Source of the DNA: Candidatus Obscuribacterales bacterium
GTDB lineage: Bacteria > Cyanobacteriota > Vampirovibrionia > Obscuribacterales > Obscuribacteraceae
NCBI GenBank assembly: GCA_019750335.1
Contig: JAIEOQ010000001.1
Location: forward strand, 62,001 to 126,000
Direction of reading: 5' to 3'
Length of the DNA: 64,000 nt
In this document: in pieces, positions 17,775-27,179 of the stretch
How positions within the stretch are numbered: the stretch's first letter is position 1
Layout: each line of letters begins with the position of its first letter
Made by a program: the position numbers and the translations under genes
Notes under the pieces: generated by a model
Told to the model about the DNA's origin: nothing
The model's input: only the letters and a program-made list of their open reading frames with translations
The model's database searches: none

Positions 17775-18929
17775 TTATTTGCTATCCGGTGTAAAAACCA
17801 GCTTTAACTCGGCTCCTGAGCCAAGTGCTTCAAAAGCTTCTTTGTACTCTTCTAGTTTGTAAAGCCGCTCTGCCGCTACTTTCTCCAGTTTATTTTTAAT
17901 TCCCAGCTTATTGGAACGAATGAGGCTGAGCATGGTCTCCCAAGTGCTGAACATCTTTCTGCCAAAAATACCTTTAACGGTGACGCCTTTCCAGATCACG
18001 CCGTTGGCGATATCAAATTGTGGTAAAGGCTCTTTGGCGATGCCGAGCAAAACAACTTGCCCGCCGTTTCTGACAATCTTAAAAGCGTCGTCATAAGCAG
18101 GCAGAGAACCGGACATTTCCAGAACAACATCGACACCGTTGCTGCCAGCTTCCAGCTTAGCGACTAAATCATGGAGCTCTTTGGAGCCTTTGGAAACATC
18201 TATAAAATGATCGGCGCCAAACTCAAGAGCAAGTTTTGATCGTCGTTGGATATCGGCAGCTTCGGTTACATAAATGCGAGCAGCGCCAAAAGCGCGACAA
18301 AGAAATGCGGCCATCAAACCCAGTGGTCCGGCTCCGAGAATCGCTACTGATTTACCGGCGACCGAAGCTTCTTCCACCGTGTGTACGGCATTGCCGAAAG
18401 CGTCGAGCATTGCGCCAACCCGTGGCGGGATTTGGCTGGTGTCGCCGTTTTTACCGAGCAGAATTACGTTTTTGTAGGGAACGACTACTGATTCGGCAAA
18501 ACAGCCGTCCAGATGTACGCCTTTTACTTTTACTGCTGTACAGATATGCTCGTTGCCGGTGCGGCACAATGAACAATGCCCGCAAGACAGATGCATTTCA
18601 GCTGTAACATAATCACCTTTTTCGATCAATAAATGTTTGGGCACGCCGCTTGCTAGATCGTGGCTGCCCGGACCAATCTCTTCGATGATTCCGCAAAATT
18701 CATGACCGACTACAAGGGGAGAATAAGCCTTTGAGCCAGGGATATAACGTTGCATTTCGCGACGAATGCCTTCACTTTTAGCGCTGTTATAAATGCTTTT
18801 GTCCGTACCGCAAACAGCCGTGGCTAAAACCCTGATTTTGACTTCACCGAAACCGGCAACTGGCTCTTTGTGATCGGTTTTTAAGGTCAGCCCGTTTGTA
18901 TTAAGGTCTTCCTTTATTAGGCATTTCAT
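17775..18929 (-). CDS. tdh: L-threonine 3-dehydrogenase, zinc MDR family
   Basis: Tdh oxidises threonine to 2-amino-3-ketobutyrate using NAD. Catalytic zinc ligands lie in AVCGTDKSIYN and GHEFCG; structural zinc cysteines in LSCGHCSLCRTGNEHIC; the cofactor loop is AILGAGPLGLMAA. I chose ATG 18929 (384 residues), preceded by GGAAG, because MKCLIKE matches the family start. The frame stays open to 19070. An alternative ATG at 18986 has an AAGGA site and would add a 19-residue low-complexity leader. Kbl follows 21 bases downstream. Confidence 0.9.
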   Translation of the reverse strand: MKCLIKEDLNTNGLTLKTDHKEPVAGFGEVKIRVLATAVCGTDKSIYNSAKSEGIRREMQRYIPGSKAYSPLVVGHEFCGIIEEIGPGSHDLASGVPKHLLIEKGDYVTAEMHLSCGHCSLCRTGNEHICTAVKVKGVHLDGCFAESVVVPYKNVILLGKNGDTSQIPPRVGAMLDAFGNAVHTVEEASVAGKSVAILGAGPLGLMAAFLCRAFGAARIYVTEAADIQRRSKLALEFGADHFIDVSKGSKELHDLVAKLEAGSNGVDVVLEMSGSLPAYDDAFKIVRNGGQVVLLGIAKEPLPQFDIANGVIWKGVTVKGIFGRKMFSTWETMLSLIRSNKLGIKNKLEKVAAERLYKLEEYKEAFEALGSGAELKLVFTPDSK

Positions 18930-19205
18930 TGTGGATCTTCCGCTTTGGGTTTCTGGTTTGGTTTGAGGCGTTGCTTCTGCCGGCATTAACGATAATTCCT
19001 TTTCGGCTTGGTATTGGCCTTTGTTACAGACGGACAAATGTACTTCACATTGGGTTCTTCCGGCAACCATCCCGGCTCGAGGCGTTTTACACTGACAATC
19101 TTCCAGAAAAGTGCATGCCTTAGCGTTTGTTTAGTTGCCAAGCCCGGAGCGCTACTTTAGATTGGACTCCACAACAATAATTTCTTTATATTCCGGCAGG
19201 TGTTT

Positions 19206-19547
19206 ATGGGTCCAGAACAAGGCTTTTTCGAGATGAATTTCAATCCGAGCTATATGGCGGGTTCCAGCCCGGCCGATGCATCATTCAATGCTATTGCCGA
19301 ACAGCTAATTTGTCGCACAATTGTCGAGGGCAGCGGCGGTCCGGAAAATGAACATATGTCAGATGAAGGCTTGCGCTTTATTCGTTATCTGCTTTCAATT
19401 TCACGTTCGACTAAATTCGGTTTTTTGCCGAATTTCAAAGATGCCGATGCCATAAGAACCATAGCCCGGCAGTTTATCCGCTATTGCGGCGGAGCTACTT
19501 TTGCCATGTATACAATGCATCAAATATTGCAGGGCGAAATCGTTTAA
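19206..19547 (+). CDS. Small protein of unknown function
   Basis: The 113-residue product has no motif I recognise. It begins with a flexible Gly/Ser/Asn-rich part and then contains two amphipathic helices (SDEGLRFIRYLLSISR and ADAIRTIARQFIRYC). ATG 19206 is chosen over the GTG at 19200, since the AGG of the likely ribosome-binding site overlaps that GTG. It is divergent from tdh and converges with fabI, three bases apart. Codon use resembles the neighbours, so I consider it real. Confidence 0.6.
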   Translation: MGPEQGFFEMNFNPSYMAGSSPADASFNAIAEQLICRTIVEGSGGPENEHMSDEGLRFIRYLLSISRSTKFGFLPNFKDADAIRTIARQFIRYCGGATFAMYTMHQILQGEIV

Positions 19548-19550
19548 CGC

Positions 19551-20324
19551 TTACATGCCCATGATGCTGTAGCCGCAGTCCACGTGCAGAACTTCACCGG
19601 TAACTCCCGATGAGAGATCGCTGCAAAGAAACAGAGCGCTCTTGCCGACTTCGTCTGCTTGTACGTTGCGTTTGAGCGGAGCACGATCGGCGACATGTTT
19701 GAGCATGTCGCGGAAGCCGGAAATACCCATAGCGGCAAGAGTCCGGACCGGACCGGCGGAAATGGCGTTGACCCGAATCTTTTGTTCGCCTAAGTCAGCG
19801 GCTAGATAACGTACGCTGGCTTCCAGCGCTGCTTTTGCCACACCCATTACATTGTAATTGGGCACCACTTTTTCAGCGCCGTAATAAGTGAGTGTAACGA
19901 TGCTTCCGCCATCGCCGTGATTCATCATCGGCACGGCATATTTTGCTACGGCAGTTAAAGTGTAAGCGCTAACATCTAAAGCAAGGCGGAAGCCTTCACG
20001 AGTCGTATCAACATAGTGACCTTCGAGCTCGGCTTTATTAGCGAAGGCTACGGCGTGAATGACAAAATCCAGACGATCCCATTCTTTACCCAGCTTCTCA
20101 AATACATTTTTGATCTCTTCGTCATTACCGAGATCGCATTGTTGGACGAATTTGGAGTTGACGCTGTCGGCTAAGGGACGAACGCGGCGTTCAAGAGTTT
20201 CGCCTTGATAAGTAAAAGCCAGTTCAGCGCCTTGCTCGTGCAAAGCTTTAGCGCAATACCAAGCTAAACTGTGGTCGTTGGCTACGCCAAGAATGATACC
20301 CTTTTTGCCAGCTAGCAATCCCAT
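19551..20324 (-). CDS. fabI: Enoyl-[acyl-carrier-protein] reductase (NADH), FabI
   Basis: FabI reduces trans-2-enoyl-ACP in each round of fatty-acid elongation. It is a divergent SDR: the cofactor loop is GVANDHSLAWYCAKALHEQG (13-32), and the catalytic pair is Tyr-x6-Lys in YNVMGVAKAAL, with the upstream YYGAEK. RNAISAGPVRTLAAMGI is also typical. The 257 residues match the family. AGGA precedes the ATG. Confidence 0.95.
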   Translation of the reverse strand: MGLLAGKKGIILGVANDHSLAWYCAKALHEQGAELAFTYQGETLERRVRPLADSVNSKFVQQCDLGNDEEIKNVFEKLGKEWDRLDFVIHAVAFANKAELEGHYVDTTREGFRLALDVSAYTLTAVAKYAVPMMNHGDGGSIVTLTYYGAEKVVPNYNVMGVAKAALEASVRYLAADLGEQKIRVNAISAGPVRTLAAMGISGFRDMLKHVADRAPLKRNVQADEVGKSALFLCSDLSSGVTGEVLHVDCGYSIMGM

Positions 20325-20391
20325 AAATTCAATTCCTACTTATTGTTTCCGATACGATAAGTAGATGATTATGTCATAGCTGTTTTCTGGT

Positions 20392-20859
20392 TCATTGGTT
20401 TTTGCTTAAGTCTGATTTGATAACCGCCAGAAATTCAGTCGGTGTCAGGTAACCCATATGTTTGCCGACGAGTTTACCTGCTGGATCAATCACTAAGATA
20501 GTCGGATAAGCCGAGGCGTTGTAGCGCTTAGCTAAAGCTTGCCCCGGGCCGCGATCTTCGGCATTGGCTTTAGCGCAGATCAGGTTCTGAGCTAAATATT
20601 CGTCAACTTGAGGATTGTGGAATGTATCTTTCTCCATGCGTTTGCACCAGCCGCACCAGTCGGTATATACGTCGGCGACGATATATTTATTGCTGAGCTT
20701 GGCCATTTTTTTTGCTGTCGGCACATCCCACCAGACACTTTTGCTGGCATTAAGGACTGAATGATCGCCTGATTGGGAAAATGGGGCGGATTGAGCTGGT
20801 GACAAAGAAGTAAGAATGCCGATTGCAAGCAAGCCATTAAGCCATCGATATTTAGTCAT
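20392..20859 (-). CDS. Exported thioredoxin-fold protein with CGWC active site
   Basis: A signal peptide (1-25, LLAIGILTSLSPAQSA) is followed by one thioredoxin domain with active site YTDWCGWCKRME (Cys69 and Cys72) and the cis-proline segment SAYPTILVID. It resembles the C-terminal DsbD or thioredoxin-7 type and probably reduces or isomerises periplasmic disulfides. Its ATG overlaps the DUF885 stop by eight bases, so it is translated with that exported peptidase-like protein. Confidence 0.85.
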   Translation of the reverse strand: MTKYRWLNGLLAIGILTSLSPAQSAPFSQSGDHSVLNASKSVWWDVPTAKKMAKLSNKYIVADVYTDWCGWCKRMEKDTFHNPQVDEYLAQNLICAKANAEDRGPGQALAKRYNASAYPTILVIDPAGKLVGKHMGYLTPTEFLAVIKSDLSKNQ

Positions 20860-22618
20860 TAGTTTGTCCTATAAGTTGCAGTCGGATAAGTTTGATTGGC
20901 GGAAATCCGGTGGCAAGAAAACGATTGTGAAAATCTTCAAGAGAGAAATTGTTGCCTTTAAGTTTTTTGTATTCTTCTCTCAAGGCTAAAATTTGTAGCT
21001 TACCTAAAGTGTACACGAGATATGTTGGGTCCATGGTGCCGCGTTTAGCCTCACGATCGCCGTTAGCTCTCTCCTGATATCCTTCGTTGACAAAAAAGTC
21101 GCTGGCTTCTTGAACATTCATCCCTTCGGTGTGCATTTTAATAGCGCAAATATATCGGCACACGCGCAAGAGAGCATCGTGAATTTGAACGAGTTTCAGT
21201 TTCTTATTGCCATTCTCCAAGCCTTCTTCCAGCATCATCTGTTCGCAATAATGAGCCCAGCCTTCGACATTTGAATTACAGCCGAGAATCTTGGTTGTTT
21301 TGGAAGGTGCTTTTTTCACCCATAATCCTTGGACGAAATGTCCAGGATAGGCTTCATGAACGCTGGTGTTCAGTAGATCGTAGCGACAAAAAGAGCGCAT
21401 GTGTTCTTCGGTGCGTTTAGCGTTCCAGGAACTTTCCGGCAAAGTGACATAGTAGTAGGCCTCTTTTGCTTTAGTTTCAAACGGTCCGGGGCAGTCCATG
21501 GCAGCAAAAGCCAAAGCTCTCATGAAAGGTGGAGTTTCAGCCACGCTGAGAATTTCTTGGCTAGGCAAGCTGACGATATGTTTTTTGAGGCAAAAATCTT
21601 TGAGTTGATCCAGCACTCCGTCAGTGTCGGCAATTAGTTTTTGCGGAGACGGATGGTCAGCTGAAATAGCAGCAAAAGTTTCAAGCGGTTTTTTATTCGG
21701 CTCCAAAGACAGTGCCGTACTGTTGAATTCAGCTTGTAGGCGCTTTAGCTCTTTAATGCCGGCAGTAAGCAGCTCGGACAAAGGCGTATCTACCATCTCA
21801 TCGTAGAGCAATTTTTTGCTGTAGCGTTCCTTGCCTAAGGCGAAAGAATCACTAGCCTTAGGCAATACGTTATTTTTTAAATGCTGTTCGTACTGCTTAA
21901 GTTCGTTTATGACTGAGTCATTTACTTGTTTGAATTCGGCTTGCAAACTTTCGTCTTTGACCGGAGCAAACTTTTGCGGCACTGAATTGGCGAAGAAGTC
22001 GATAATGCCTGGCAATTGCTCGAGGGCGATTTCGGTATAAATTTTGGCTGCTTTATCGATATTTTGTTTGCCTGATTCAAGTAAGGCGGAAATTTTACGT
22101 TCGCGGGCAATTACTGCTTCAAGACGTTGCTTAAGCGGTCCGTAATCGCGAGTCATTAAGTTGTAGATGCAGCCGCTGGCACTCGAGCTGTAAAAGTCAG
22201 GATTTTTACGCCAATCTTGAATCTCCTCCAGCTCTAAAAGAGCAGACTTGATGCTTGACTTGATTAAGGTCAGATCTATACGAGATTGTTCGCTCAAAGA
22301 AGCCGACGGCACCGCTTCAAATTGTGCTAAGCGCTTGTGCAGCTCGACGGTTTGTTTCTGTATAGCCGTTTCACTATAGTCCGGCATTTGTGAATCGTAT
22401 TCATGGAAGCCAAGCTGGGAGGCCAATCCCGGATTGGTCTTAAAAACAAAATCAAAATAGCTGTCAACAAGCGAAGTAAATGTACTCTCTTTCTGACTGT
22501 TGAAAACTTTGCTTTCGGTCTGCGCAGCAACTGTGAACGGTGCGGCAAGATAAATCCCGGCAAATAAAATGCCGGCTACTAATCGTCGACTTTTTCGCAT
22601 CGGATTATTTGACCTCAT
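20852..22618 (-). CDS. Exported DUF885 family metallopeptidase-like protein
   Basis: The long helical protein carries the DUF885 signature SVHEAYPGHFVQGLW near residue 417 and the later GWAHYCEQMMLEEG, which supplies the HExxGH-like histidines and glutamate of a probable zinc peptidase. A signal peptide begins at the second Met (22600, MRKSRRLVAGILF), the more likely start because GAGG lies upstream of it; ATG 22618 is the other option. Total length is 582-588 residues, normal for the family. The gene is upstream of, and overlaps, the exported thioredoxin. Confidence 0.82.
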   Translation of the reverse strand: MRSNNPMRKSRRLVAGILFAGIYLAAPFTVAAQTESKVFNSQKESTFTSLVDSYFDFVFKTNPGLASQLGFHEYDSQMPDYSETAIQKQTVELHKRLAQFEAVPSASLSEQSRIDLTLIKSSIKSALLELEEIQDWRKNPDFYSSSASGCIYNLMTRDYGPLKQRLEAVIARERKISALLESGKQNIDKAAKIYTEIALEQLPGIIDFFANSVPQKFAPVKDESLQAEFKQVNDSVINELKQYEQHLKNNVLPKASDSFALGKERYSKKLLYDEMVDTPLSELLTAGIKELKRLQAEFNSTALSLEPNKKPLETFAAISADHPSPQKLIADTDGVLDQLKDFCLKKHIVSLPSQEILSVAETPPFMRALAFAAMDCPGPFETKAKEAYYYVTLPESSWNAKRTEEHMRSFCRYDLLNTSVHEAYPGHFVQGLWVKKAPSKTTKILGCNSNVEGWAHYCEQMMLEEGLENGNKKLKLVQIHDALLRVCRYICAIKMHTEGMNVQEASDFFVNEGYQERANGDREAKRGTMDPTYLVYTLGKLQILALREEYKKLKGNNFSLEDFHNRFLATGFPPIKLIRLQLIGQTND

Positions 22619-22855
22619 CTTGTCATGGGTTTTGGCAGAGAAAGATTACGCCAAGTTTAGCAGCCGGGCTAAGTTTCAGGTTTTAAGAGCTTTGCTGTCA
22701 AGAGAAGGCGCGCCAATAAGAAAGAAAGCATTAGAAATAGCGTTTTATCACTGTGTAGAGATTCAATAAGTAGTAACCGGTATTATCTTTAACGAAGAAG
22801 TAGAGATCTTCAATTCCGGCTAAGATTCTAGGAGTCCCAAGCTAGGGTATCTCGA

Positions 22856-23692
22856 ATGCCAAGTCCGTACGACATTTTCGTATTGGTAAAGCAAGTTCCA
22901 GACCAAAGTTCTAAAGCCGGCATCAACCCGGACGGAACTATTGATCGTGCCAAGGCAAAACGGATGTTGAATCCGTTTGATCGCTACGCTTTACAAGCTG
23001 CTTTGCATACCAAAAGAACTTACGGCGGCCGGGTGACGGCCATTTCCATGGGACCCCCTTTGGCTGTGGAAATTTTGATGGAAGCTTTAGAGCACGGTGT
23101 CGACCGTTGCGTTCTTTTATCCGACAGACGTTTGGCTGCTTCCGATACTTTAGCTACAGCTTATGCTTTGCATAAAGTCGTTCGTTGGTGTGGCAATTTC
23201 GACATGATCTTTTGCGGTTTGCAAACCACTGACGGAGATACGGCTCAAGTCGGACCGCAAATCGCCGAAAGACTTGGTTTGCCACAAGTCACATATTGCG
23301 AAGATTTTGCCATTGAAGACGGCAAAGCAAAAGCGCGACGAATCATTGAAGGCGGAACTCAGCTTATTTCAAGCGAACTCCCTCTTTTAATCACTGTTGC
23401 CAACTCGTATCATCAGCTTGAATATAAGTCTTTCCGTGGCGCCTGGAAAGTTCAATGGTTGCAGCGTCATCCGGAAGAGTTGAGCAAGCTTGTTAGTACT
23501 GTAGACCTGGATACTATCGGTGCCGAGCCTGAACGCTGCGGTTTGAAAGGTTCACCGACAATTGTTGCTCATACCGATAAAGTCGGTGAAATTGGGGGCA
23601 ACTGCAAGATGTACGAAGGACAATCAATTCCGGATATGGTAACGGAGTTGATCAAATCTACTAACATCAAGGAATTTGTGCAAACAAAATGA
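22856..23692 (+). CDS. etfB: Electron transfer flavoprotein subunit beta
   Basis: EtfB binds AMP and forms the EtfAB heterodimer that carries electrons from acyl-CoA and related dehydrogenases. The family start is plain: DIFVLVKQVPDQSSK, then NPFDRYALQAALHTK and GLQTTDGDTAQVGPQIAERLG, which contains the AMP-binding loop. The 278 residues include a long C-terminal tail. AGGG at 22844-22847 precedes the ATG. The stop overlaps the etfA start as ATGA. Three ETF genes in a row form a clear operon. Confidence 0.93.
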   Translation: MPSPYDIFVLVKQVPDQSSKAGINPDGTIDRAKAKRMLNPFDRYALQAALHTKRTYGGRVTAISMGPPLAVEILMEALEHGVDRCVLLSDRRLAASDTLATAYALHKVVRWCGNFDMIFCGLQTTDGDTAQVGPQIAERLGLPQVTYCEDFAIEDGKAKARRIIEGGTQLISSELPLLITVANSYHQLEYKSFRGAWKVQWLQRHPEELSKLVSTVDLDTIGAEPERCGLKGSPTIVAHTDKVGEIGGNCKMYEGQSIPDMVTELIKSTNIKEFVQTK

Positions 23693-24825
23693 CGGCTTCA
23701 GAACCAGAGAAACAAGCGGGAAAAACCGGTGAAACATTGCCGGTTCATGAAACGCCGCGCGGCAACGTTCTTGTTATAGCTGAACAGATCATGGGTGAGT
23801 TGCAACCGGTCAGTCTTGAATTGATTGGTGCCGCTTCCATTTTAGCCGGCAAGCTTGGTACTAAAGTTCTTTGTTTGATCATGGGATATAAGCTTGGTGA
23901 TATTCCGCAACGTTTGGTTGCTCATGGTGCGGACACTGTTTACGTAGCCGATCATCCGGAACTTGCTCTATACAGAACATTGCCTTACCGTCGTGTAGTC
24001 ACTGATTTGTTGGAGTCGATGCCCGAGCCGCCTCACGTGGCTTTGTTGGGTTCAACAACCACCGGACGAGATCTTGCTCCGCGTATCGCTGCTCATTTTG
24101 AAACTGGCTTGACCGCCGATTGTACTGAGCTTGATATCGGTCCTTACGAGCATAAGAGTAAGATCGATCCGACTAAGCTCGGTCTTTATCCGGACTGTCT
24201 ATATGCTATTCGTCCAAGTTTTGGCGAAAGTCTCAAAGCACGTATTCTCGGTCCTTGGAAAAATCCCCAGATGGCCACTACGCGTCCGGGCGTTATGGTG
24301 CCTTTGCCGGCTGATCCGGCGCGCCAAGGCAAGATTATTGAAGTTCCGGTAAATCTGAAGCTTGAAGATTTTCGCTTGCAAGTGATTGATGTTGTGCGCG
24401 AAGTCGCATCAGGACTGAAGCTCACTGAAGCGGAAGTAATTATCGCTGGTGGTTACGGTATGGGCAATGCTGAAGGCTTCAATTTATTGCGTCAGTTAGC
24501 CGGATGTTTCGATCATTCGGCAATTGCTGCTTCACGCAAAGTGGTTGATCTTGGCTGGATCCCCTATGAGCATCAGGTCGGTCAAACCGGCAAAACAGTA
24601 CGACCGAAACTTTATATCGCTTGCGGAATTTCAGGCGCTATTCAACATCGAGTTGGCATGTCTAAATCGGCGACCATTATCGCTATTAACAAAGATCCCG
24701 ATGCCCCGGTTTTCAAATTCGCTCACCACGGCATAGTCGGAGATGTTTATCAGGTTATTCCGGAATTGATCAAGCAGTTCGAAAAAGCAAAGCAGGGGGT
24801 AGAGTCAGTTGTCCACTCGCATTGA
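23689..24825 (+). CDS. etfA: Electron transfer flavoprotein subunit alpha
   Basis: EtfA holds the redox FAD of ETF. The C-terminal FAD domain is recognised by VGQTGKTVRPKLYIACGISG (about 300-319), AINKDPDAPVFKFAHHGIVGD and the terminal helix. The N-terminal alpha/beta domain (NVLVIAEQIMGELQPVSLELI) is also normal, and a 20-residue charged leader precedes it. ATG 23689 overlaps the etfB stop by four bases. Its last 17 bases overlap the TTG start of the ETF:quinone oxidoreductase gene. Confidence 0.93.
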   Translation: MTASEPEKQAGKTGETLPVHETPRGNVLVIAEQIMGELQPVSLELIGAASILAGKLGTKVLCLIMGYKLGDIPQRLVAHGADTVYVADHPELALYRTLPYRRVVTDLLESMPEPPHVALLGSTTTGRDLAPRIAAHFETGLTADCTELDIGPYEHKSKIDPTKLGLYPDCLYAIRPSFGESLKARILGPWKNPQMATTRPGVMVPLPADPARQGKIIEVPVNLKLEDFRLQVIDVVREVASGLKLTEAEVIIAGGYGMGNAEGFNLLRQLAGCFDHSAIAASRKVVDLGWIPYEHQVGQTGKTVRPKLYIACGISGAIQHRVGMSKSATIIAINKDPDAPVFKFAHHGIVGDVYQVIPELIKQFEKAKQGVESVVHSH

Positions 24826-26524
24826 GTACGATCTTCTTTTGGTTGGTGGCAGCCCGTCCAATCTTACGTTGGCCTACCGGTTGCTTGAGTTGGCTAAAGA
24901 AAGCGGCAAAGAGCTTAGTGTCGCCATTTTGGAAAAAGGCAAGGATTTCGGCAGCCACATAGTCAGTGGTGCTGTATCCCATCCGCATGTAATTGAAAAA
25001 GTTTGGCCAAACTATAAAGATATGGGTTTCCCAATCGAAGCGGTTTGCAACGACAGCAACTTTTCGGTGCTCGGCGTTGAGGAGAAATGGGATTTACCGC
25101 ACAAACTGTATCCCAAAACTTTTGATAAAACCGGTTATTTAGTCCTCACCCTCAGCCATGTAGTGGCTTGGATGGGACGACAGCTGCAAGAAAAAAACAA
25201 AGATGTTCCCAATGTTGTAATTGATCTTTTCACCGGTTTCTCCGCGCATAATGTTGTGGTGGAAGAAGGTCGGGTCGTCGGTGTAAGCGTTGTTGAAAAA
25301 CCGCAATCCGATGAAGATTACGTTTACGGCAAAATAATTTGTTTCGGTGACAAAGGCTTTATTTCGCGCGACGTGATCGAGCAGTTCAAGCTACGTGATT
25401 GTCCGCAAATTTGGTCTGTCGGTGTCAAAGAAGTTTGGCAATGCAATGAAGATTATGCCGGCAAAGTTTGGCACACTTTAGGCTACCCGCTTTTGGAAGG
25501 TACTTTTGGCGGCGGTTTTGTCTACGGAATGAAAGACAAAAAGCTGACTATCGGTATGGTGATCAGCTTAGACAGCAAAGATCCCAACCTGAATCCTCAA
25601 GAAAAGCTGCAAGAGTACAAAAAACATCCCTGGATTCAATCGATGATTTCCGGCGGCAAGCTGCTCAAATACGGAGCTGCATTGTTGCCTGAAGGCGGCT
25701 ATTACAGTTTGCCGAAAAAATTTGTCGTACCGGGAGCGATGCTTCTTGGTGATGCTCTTGGTGTACTGAACGTTAAGACCTTGTCCGGAATTGACCGGGC
25801 GATGGAATGCGGGCGTGTCGCTGCCGAAGTTGTGCACGAAGCGTTTGTAAAAGGCGATTTCAGCGAGGCAGCCTTGGCTCCTTACGAAGAACGTCTAAGA
25901 GACAGTTTTGTCATTGAAGACTCATATAAGGATCGTTATTTCCGTTGGACCTTTATGGAAAATCCGCGTTTGCTCGGTAAATATTTACCGGCTGTGGCTA
26001 AAGGTGTTGATGCGAAACATCCGCTGCTCGGTGCGATCAAAGCTGGCTTCCCCAATCCATTCCAAGCTGCCGCTGACGGCTTGCGTGCTTTAGGCTTAAT
26101 GGAGATGGGCAAAGACATCGGTCCGATTAAATACGAAGCCGATTATAAGCATATTGTGCCTGAGTTCACTCCGCTCAATTTTGAGCCGACGCAATACGAA
26201 AAATCGACTATTTATTCACGAGCCGATGCGGTTTTCTTTGCTGCCACCAAATATCATGAAGGCAACAACCATATTGATGAGTTTAATGCCGCAGTCTGCA
26301 TGAAGTGTATCCACACTTATGATTCACTGGGTAAAACCACGCCTTGCGTAGCTGATTGTACGGCTGAAGTTCACCGCGTAGACATTATCGGCGATCTGCG
26401 TAAACATGGCATGTCTTTGGAAAATTGCATTCAATGTCGTACTTGTGAAATCGTTTGTCCGGAAGTTAACTTGCGCGTTCGACCGACTGAGCAAGGTAGC
26501 GGTCCGGATTTCATGGGATTGTAA
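24809..26524 (+). CDS. Electron transfer flavoprotein:quinone oxidoreductase (FixC-FixX fusion type)
   Basis: This membrane-associated flavoprotein passes electrons from ETF to the quinone pool. It contains a FixC-like FAD part (1-470) with GAMLLGDALGVLNVKTLSGIDRA and a C-terminal ferredoxin-like part. Two things are odd. The N-terminal nucleotide loop reads VGGSPSNLTLAY rather than GxGPxG. The C-terminus has eight cysteines: 497, 500, 513, 517 and the classical CxxCxxCxxxCP at 540, 543, 546 and 550, room for two clusters where standard ETF:QO has one. The start is TTG 24809 with AGGGGG nine bases upstream, inside etfA. Confidence 0.88.
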   Translation: MSTRIEYDLLLVGGSPSNLTLAYRLLELAKESGKELSVAILEKGKDFGSHIVSGAVSHPHVIEKVWPNYKDMGFPIEAVCNDSNFSVLGVEEKWDLPHKLYPKTFDKTGYLVLTLSHVVAWMGRQLQEKNKDVPNVVIDLFTGFSAHNVVVEEGRVVGVSVVEKPQSDEDYVYGKIICFGDKGFISRDVIEQFKLRDCPQIWSVGVKEVWQCNEDYAGKVWHTLGYPLLEGTFGGGFVYGMKDKKLTIGMVISLDSKDPNLNPQEKLQEYKKHPWIQSMISGGKLLKYGAALLPEGGYYSLPKKFVVPGAMLLGDALGVLNVKTLSGIDRAMECGRVAAEVVHEAFVKGDFSEAALAPYEERLRDSFVIEDSYKDRYFRWTFMENPRLLGKYLPAVAKGVDAKHPLLGAIKAGFPNPFQAAADGLRALGLMEMGKDIGPIKYEADYKHIVPEFTPLNFEPTQYEKSTIYSRADAVFFAATKYHEGNNHIDEFNAAVCMKCIHTYDSLGKTTPCVADCTAEVHRVDIIGDLRKHGMSLENCIQCRTCEIVCPEVNLRVRPTEQGSGPDFMGL

Positions 26525-26546
26525 GCAGACTTTTACGGATGGGGTC

Positions 26547-27170
26547 ATGGAACAAACTCGTCAGCATACTGTAGAAGACAGGGAGTTCTGGGAAAACCTC
26601 TACCAGACTAAGCGAACGGCTTGGGATCTTGGGCAGGTCGCCCCTCCGCTTAAAACTCTGATGAACTCACCTTATGCTATGCCGAAAGGGCGAATGGCAG
26701 TTCTTGGCTGTGGTAACGGGCATGAATGCCTGTTTTTTGCTGAACGCGGTTTCGAAGTTACCGGTGTTGATTTCGCGCCATCGGCAATTCGTAGCACTAT
26801 GGATAAGCTGAGCAAATCCGGGCTTTTAGGCAAAAGCGCTTATTTACTTGAACGTGATTTCTTTAAAATGCACGACTATGACGGTTATTATGATTATGTG
26901 TTGGAGCATTGCTCCTTTTGTGCGATTGACCCCTCTTTGCGCCGCACTTACGCTTGGACCGTACGCGATCTTTTAAAGCCGCAAGGTAAATTTATCTCTC
27001 TTTGGTGGCTTATTCCTGATAAGCAAGGCGGCCCGCCTTTTGCCGCGCACAAAACCGATCTTTTTGATCTGTTCGGTGAGTTCTTCAACATTGAAATTGC
27101 GTATGAACCGAAAGATTCGGTCAAAGATCGCAAAGGTCATGAATTTATTACAGTCATGAGCCGCAAATGA
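26547..27170 (+). CDS. TPMT-like S-adenosylmethionine-dependent methyltransferase
   Basis: ATG 26547 gives 207 residues. The class I motif is MAVLGCGNGHECLFFAERGF (motif I, 50-69), then VTGVDFAP (motif II). The N-terminal WENLYQTKRTAWDLGQVAPPL is the substrate-side lid seen in thiopurine-methyltransferase-like enzymes, which often act on thiols, selenium or chloride/thiocyanate. The frame extends upstream to 26406 but that part is antisense-like overlap with ETF:QO. It lies 22 bases after ETF:QO. The substrate is unknown. Confidence 0.85.
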   Translation: MEQTRQHTVEDREFWENLYQTKRTAWDLGQVAPPLKTLMNSPYAMPKGRMAVLGCGNGHECLFFAERGFEVTGVDFAPSAIRSTMDKLSKSGLLGKSAYLLERDFFKMHDYDGYYDYVLEHCSFCAIDPSLRRTYAWTVRDLLKPQGKFISLWWLIPDKQGGPPFAAHKTDLFDLFGEFFNIEIAYEPKDSVKDRKGHEFITVMSRK

Positions 27171-27179
27171 GGTCTGGCT

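Noticed and set aside
26406-26546. Upstream extension of the methyltransferase frame
   Set aside because: It overlaps the conserved cysteine-rich end of ETF:QO in another frame and has no methyltransferase similarity.
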